Shown one piece after another: positions 61,206 to 64,000 of a stretch of 64,000 nt of DNA. The stretch comes from Gemmatimonadota bacterium (GTDB lineage: Bacteria > JAAXHH01). The notes under the pieces are model-generated. The model ran no database searches, had not been told where the DNA came from, and worked only from the letters and a program-made list of their open reading frames with translations. The stretch is taken from positions 400,857 to 464,856 of the forward strand of contig JAPOZT010000011.1 of the NCBI GenBank assembly GCA_026705925.1, read 5' to 3'. Positions within the stretch are counted from its first letter, which is position 1; each line of letters starts with the position of its first letter. The position numbers were made by a program, and so were the translations under genes.

Positions 61206-62558
61206 ATGGAAGCCTGGATCTTCGTCCATAACCCCCTCGATCGGTACATCTCCGACTACAGGCGGATCTTCGACGCGTGGCAGGACGGGGGCGTCACCGG
61301 CATCGTGGTGGGCTATCTCCACTTCGAACGGGACGACGGTACGAGGATGCCGGTGCTCGAAAGCGATCCCGCCGTATACCGGTCCTTCGGCGTCGATCCG
61401 CCCGTGGAGGGACCGCGCGATCCCGAAAAGGAACGCCGCTTCGCCGCCATGCTCGACGACGCCAGGGAAAGGGGCTGGCACATCATCACCTTCGGCGCGG
61501 GTCTGGGCGGGGGACAGCGTCCCGTGGAGGAAGATCCATACGGCGTGATCGGCCACGCCGCGACGGTCCAGGACGCCATGAACGCCCTGCCCCAGGCCCA
61601 TGGCTTCCTCATCGACGGACCGGGGGAGCAGCACTACGAACTCGCCTTCCACCACGGGGGTGAACTCTTCGAGATCCGACCCGGAGAGGACACGCGCTTC
61701 GCCGCCCTGGGGTACGACATGGACCGCCTGCAGCGCGGCATCGAACACCTCTGGGACCGGTTTCACCAACTCACCCCGGCCGAGGTACGGTACCGCGCGC
61801 CGGGCGGCATGCTGGCGGGCATGCAGCTCTTCGACATCAACGAGGACGCCCTCTACTGGCTTCGCGCCCGACGCGAAACGGCCCTCGGACACATGGCCGC
61901 CATCGCCGAACAGGTCGGCAAGCTCAACCGGAAGGTGGAACTCGGGGGCATTCCCCGCACGGCGGCCTTCTCCTCGCTGACCTGCCAGGACTACCACGCC
62001 ATGGCGTCCTGGTTCGACTTCATCTTCCCCAAACACTACTACTGGCACCGGGGCTTCGACGGCATGTACGGGACGGTCTCCCGCTGGGTGCAGCGGCTGC
62101 GGAAATGGAATCCGTCGCTTACCGAGGAAGACGCCTTCGACGTGGTGAAGCTGCTCTTCGGCATCGACCTGCCGGGCGTGCGTACCCTGATGGACATGGA
62201 AATGGGGTTTCCCGAGGAGTTCTTCTCCACCATTGTGTACGGAGAAACCCGCCGCGCCCTGGAAGCCATCGGCGATACGGACAAGTGCATCTGCTGGGTC
62301 TCCACGGGACGCGCGCCTCACGCGGGCGACGCCATGCCGGCCCGGGACCTGGCCGGTATCCTGAACGCCTCCAGGGAAGCCGGGCTCAAGCGCTTCCTCT
62401 TCCATCCCGATCCGGATATCGGCGCGGCCGAGTGGCACATCCTCACCAACATGTGCGGCAACCCCTGGCAGGAGTCCAATGACGCCGTGTACTGGCCGCC
62501 CGATACGCCCCGGCTCGATTCCTTCAGTCACTCGCGCAAGCCGACGCGGACGGACTAG
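61206..62558 (+). CDS. Conserved large protein of unknown function, possible TIM barrel
   Basis: 450 residues with a strong AAAAGGAGAAGGAA ribosome site. Begins MEAWIFVHNPLDRYISDYRRIFDAWQDGGVTGIVVGYLHFERDDG. Trp/Tyr/Phe-rich segments (WFDFIFPKHYYWHRGFDGMYGTVSRWVQRLRKWNP) and interior Asp/Glu residues fit a carbohydrate-active TIM barrel, but I see no diagnostic glycosidase signature. Directly downstream of the NAD-fold-like gene. The two likely act together, with neither having a known role. Confidence 0.7.
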   Translation: MEAWIFVHNPLDRYISDYRRIFDAWQDGGVTGIVVGYLHFERDDGTRMPVLESDPAVYRSFGVDPPVEGPRDPEKERRFAAMLDDARERGWHIITFGAGLGGGQRPVEEDPYGVIGHAATVQDAMNALPQAHGFLIDGPGEQHYELAFHHGGELFEIRPGEDTRFAALGYDMDRLQRGIEHLWDRFHQLTPAEVRYRAPGGMLAGMQLFDINEDALYWLRARRETALGHMAAIAEQVGKLNRKVELGGIPRTAAFSSLTCQDYHAMASWFDFIFPKHYYWHRGFDGMYGTVSRWVQRLRKWNPSLTEEDAFDVVKLLFGIDLPGVRTLMDMEMGFPEEFFSTIVYGETRRALEAIGDTDKCICWVSTGRAPHAGDAMPARDLAGILNASREAGLKRFLFHPDPDIGAAEWHILTNMCGNPWQESNDAVYWPPDTPRLDSFSHSRKPTRTD

Positions 62559-62667
62559 GGACAACGCGGCTCGGCGGAAGCCGGTGCGGACCGATCACTA
62601 AGCGGGCCTCGCGCGCAATCCGTCGCGGACCGACCTGGCCGCTCGAAACGTTGAAGGAATCACCCGC

Positions 62668-63360
62668 ATGGCGCTGTCCGATTTCACGGGACCGGACTAC
62701 ATCGATGCGTGGACGGAGGACCTGGATCGGCGATGGCCCGAGCGGGCGGCGATGGCAGATTGCGTCGTGCAGACACTTGTCGGATGGCGGGGCGAGTGGC
62801 GCGAACAGGAACATCACCAGGCGAAATCGCCCGGGAGTGATCATCACGCAACCATCCGCTTGCTGGAACTTGGTGTCGGCGCGGGCGGACTCGCCCAGGC
62901 CGTGCTAAGTGCGTTATTCGATGGGGCAGAGTCGGAGAGGACTAGTGCCGTCGAATACACAGGGATCGACGTCGAGCCGGCACTGGTTCAACACGTAGAC
63001 GAAGTGCTCGAAGATTCAGGCTACCAAGACGCACGCCTGATTCAAGCCGACCTGAGGGGCGACGCCTGGGCCAGCGGGCTCAGTCCCTTCGACGCCATCT
63101 TCACCCTTCAGACCCTACACGATCTCGGCGGCGTCGACGCCCTCGAAGCCATCTACCGTCAGGTCCACGGACTCCTGGCACCCGATGGCATCCTGGTCAA
63201 TGCGGATTTCGTCGTGCCCTTCGAGAAAGACGACCCGGATCGTCTCCGACGATTGCCCGTCGAAACGCATCAGGACCTGCTTTCCGGCCTGGGATTTGTC
63301 AATTTCAAGTGTGGACTGCAAGGAGGGAAGATGGCGTGTATGTCGGCAAGGCGGGTGTAG
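62668..63360 (+). CDS. Class I SAM-dependent methyltransferase
   Basis: 230 residues. Motif I LLELGVGAGGLAQAVL, post-I YTGIDVEPALVQHVDEVL, acidic DARLIQADLRGDAW and the FDAIFTLQTLHDLGGVDALEAI loop are the Rossmann SAM site; the substrate is unknown. A region of gap DNA with weak features separates it from the HicAB pair. Confidence 0.88.
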   Translation: MALSDFTGPDYIDAWTEDLDRRWPERAAMADCVVQTLVGWRGEWREQEHHQAKSPGSDHHATIRLLELGVGAGGLAQAVLSALFDGAESERTSAVEYTGIDVEPALVQHVDEVLEDSGYQDARLIQADLRGDAWASGLSPFDAIFTLQTLHDLGGVDALEAIYRQVHGLLAPDGILVNADFVVPFEKDDPDRLRRLPVETHQDLLSGLGFVNFKCGLQGGKMACMSARRV

Positions 63361-63444
63361 CAGATTCTTAAATCGTGTTGGAGTCCATTCCGTCTGCCAC
63401 GAGCGCATGAAGAAGGCGGTCTACACCATAGATTCAACCACAAA

Positions 63445-63660
63445 TCAGGATACTATTTCGAGGTAGGTGGATTTGGCAGTAGGTTCGGGTATGGGATACC
63501 CTTCTTCTTTCATCCCGTCGAGATGAAACTCCATTGCTTCCTTCATGTTCGCTTCCACTTCTGTCCTCGTAGCCCCCGTTGAAACGCAACCGACAAGGTC
63601 GGGCGAATACGCTGAGAATCCTGTTCCTGTCTTTTCTACAACGATCAGGTAACGGCTCAT
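63445..63660 (-). CDS. hicB: HicB-type antitoxin
   Basis: 71 residues of the HicB fold: MSRYLIVVEKTGTGFSAYSPDLVGCVSTGATRTEVEANMKEAMEFHLDGMKEEGYPIPEPTA, containing the YSPDLPGC-like motif (here YSPDLVGC) and the degenerate RNase H-like core. The short C-terminus lacks a separate DNA-binding domain, common in shorter HicB. Overlaps hicA by one nt. Confidence 0.9.
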   Translation of the reverse strand: MSRYLIVVEKTGTGFSAYSPDLVGCVSTGATRTEVEANMKEAMEFHLDGMKEEGYPIPEPTAKSTYLEIVS

Positions 63661-63857
63661 TATTTCCTTCCCTGCGTAATCTTTGACTGCTTCAGAATAC
63701 TATTTTGCGTACCACTGGCCAGATCATCATTCAGATTTCCTGGAACAGTCACCAGTCCTTCTTTCCAGGAATGCTTATACTGCCGATGACTACCTCTCGT
63801 CCGTACAAGATACCAGCCGTCGTTCTCGATAAGACGGATGACTTCCCGTACCTTCAT
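63660..63857 (-). CDS. hicA: HicA-type mRNA interferase toxin
   Basis: 65 residues. MKVREVIRLIENDGWYLVRTRGSHRQYKH includes the catalytic His (GSH) of the dsRBD-like HicA fold. hicA is upstream and hicB downstream, the common order with a one-nt overlap. The region towards 64000 (143 bp) presumably holds its promoter. Confidence 0.92.
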   Translation of the reverse strand: MKVREVIRLIENDGWYLVRTRGSHRQYKHSWKEGLVTVPGNLNDDLASGTQNSILKQSKITQGRK

Positions 63858-64000
63858 CGCCTCGTTCTACTCCGTCCATACTCTGATGAATTTCAAAGAT
63901 TACGGTTCTTAAAGCTAAGTCTTGATGCTCGTGTAAATCAATAAGAAAACAGCAGACACTATACCGCAACGTACCAAATCCGATGGAATCCGGTAGTGGT
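63858..64000. other. Upstream region of hicAB, window edge
   Basis: AT-rich compared with the rest; a weak TTGATT-18 nt-TAGCTT pair on the minus strand (within 63910-63950) could be the hicAB promoter. No gene seen. Confidence 0.35.

Noticed and set aside
59955..62564. Minus-strand frame of about 870 codons under the two unknown proteins
   Set aside because: The plus-strand genes have strong ribosome sites and coherent, globular-looking sequences; the minus frame is Arg/Pro/His-rich shadow sequence.
1..64000. tRNA, rRNA, tmRNA or riboswitch upstream of operons
   Set aside because: Intergenic spaces were read for cloverleaf-like or known leader patterns and none were convincing; a covariance-model search would be needed to exclude them.

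Overview
The window is GC-rich, tightly packed bacterial DNA with many 1-10 nt gene overlaps. It contains no rRNA, tRNA, CRISPR array or insertion sequence that I can recognise. A PorV/PorQ-family outer-membrane protein at 19.8 kb points to the FCB superphylum. The mix of PIG-L, phytanoyl-CoA dioxygenase-like, Gfo/Idh/MocA, enolase-superfamily, TIM-barrel isomerase and amidohydrolase genes resembles uncultured lineages such as Latescibacterota. That placement is inference; no phylogenetic marker was tested.

0-8.5 kb (minus strand): a tetrapyrrole operon, transcribed leftward as ccsA/hemX-like, siroheme synthase (Met8/CysG N-terminal type), hemA, hemC, a cobA-hemD fusion, a zinc-ribbon protein, hemB and hemL (cut by the window edge). 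It covers glutamyl-tRNA to uroporphyrinogen III plus the siroheme branch. Siroheme is used again by the sulfite/nitrite reductase at 56.8 kb, which is coupled to cysH. 8.5-16 kb: era, a phosphotransferase, an M48 protease lipoprotein, an amidohydrolase, and a tight three-gene cassette of nucleoside phosphorylase-like, spore-photoproduct-lyase-like radical SAM and SDR genes. 16-20.8 kb: MOSC protein, ceramidase-like protein, Gfo/Idh/MocA oxidoreductase and PorV-like protein, ending in a clear terminator.

20.9-30.3 kb (minus strand): nine co-directional genes: CcmI-C-terminus-like lipoprotein, class III aminotransferase, Tat-exported HisC-like aminotransferase, NudC-like Nudix, GH32 lacking its acid/base Glu, a medium-chain dehydrogenase, ankyrin protein, GNAT and glutaminyl cyclotransferase. 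30.4-33.8 kb (plus strand): a cold-shock-domain/VOC fusion with a long leader, polyphosphate glucokinase, an AlkZ-related-like protein and an orphan DNA methyltransferase. 33.8-40 kb: isomerase, rhamnose mutarotase, PIG-L variant, MFS transporter and enolase-superfamily enzyme.

40-50.3 kb is an accessory island: a Phd/VapC toxin-antitoxin pair, then a 7.8-kb gene for a repetitive cadherin/Fn3/Calx-beta-like surface protein with an incomplete autotransporter-like barrel. The gene lies between two copies of a DUF2442-DUF4160 locus. The right copy is intact. The left copy is a remnant with an in-frame internal deletion in DUF4160 and a DUF2442 cut off next to the adhesin 3' end. This is the strongest rearrangement signal in the window.

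50.7-64 kb: dioxygenase, isomerase, two TIM-barrel amidohydrolases, a retropepsin-like protein, an amino acid permease, a 55-residue membrane protein, the sulfite reductase-cysH operon behind a near-consensus promoter, two large proteins of unknown function, a methyltransferase and a HicAB pair. A recurring oddity is short direct duplications at gene ends, at least six of which span or flank stop codons.
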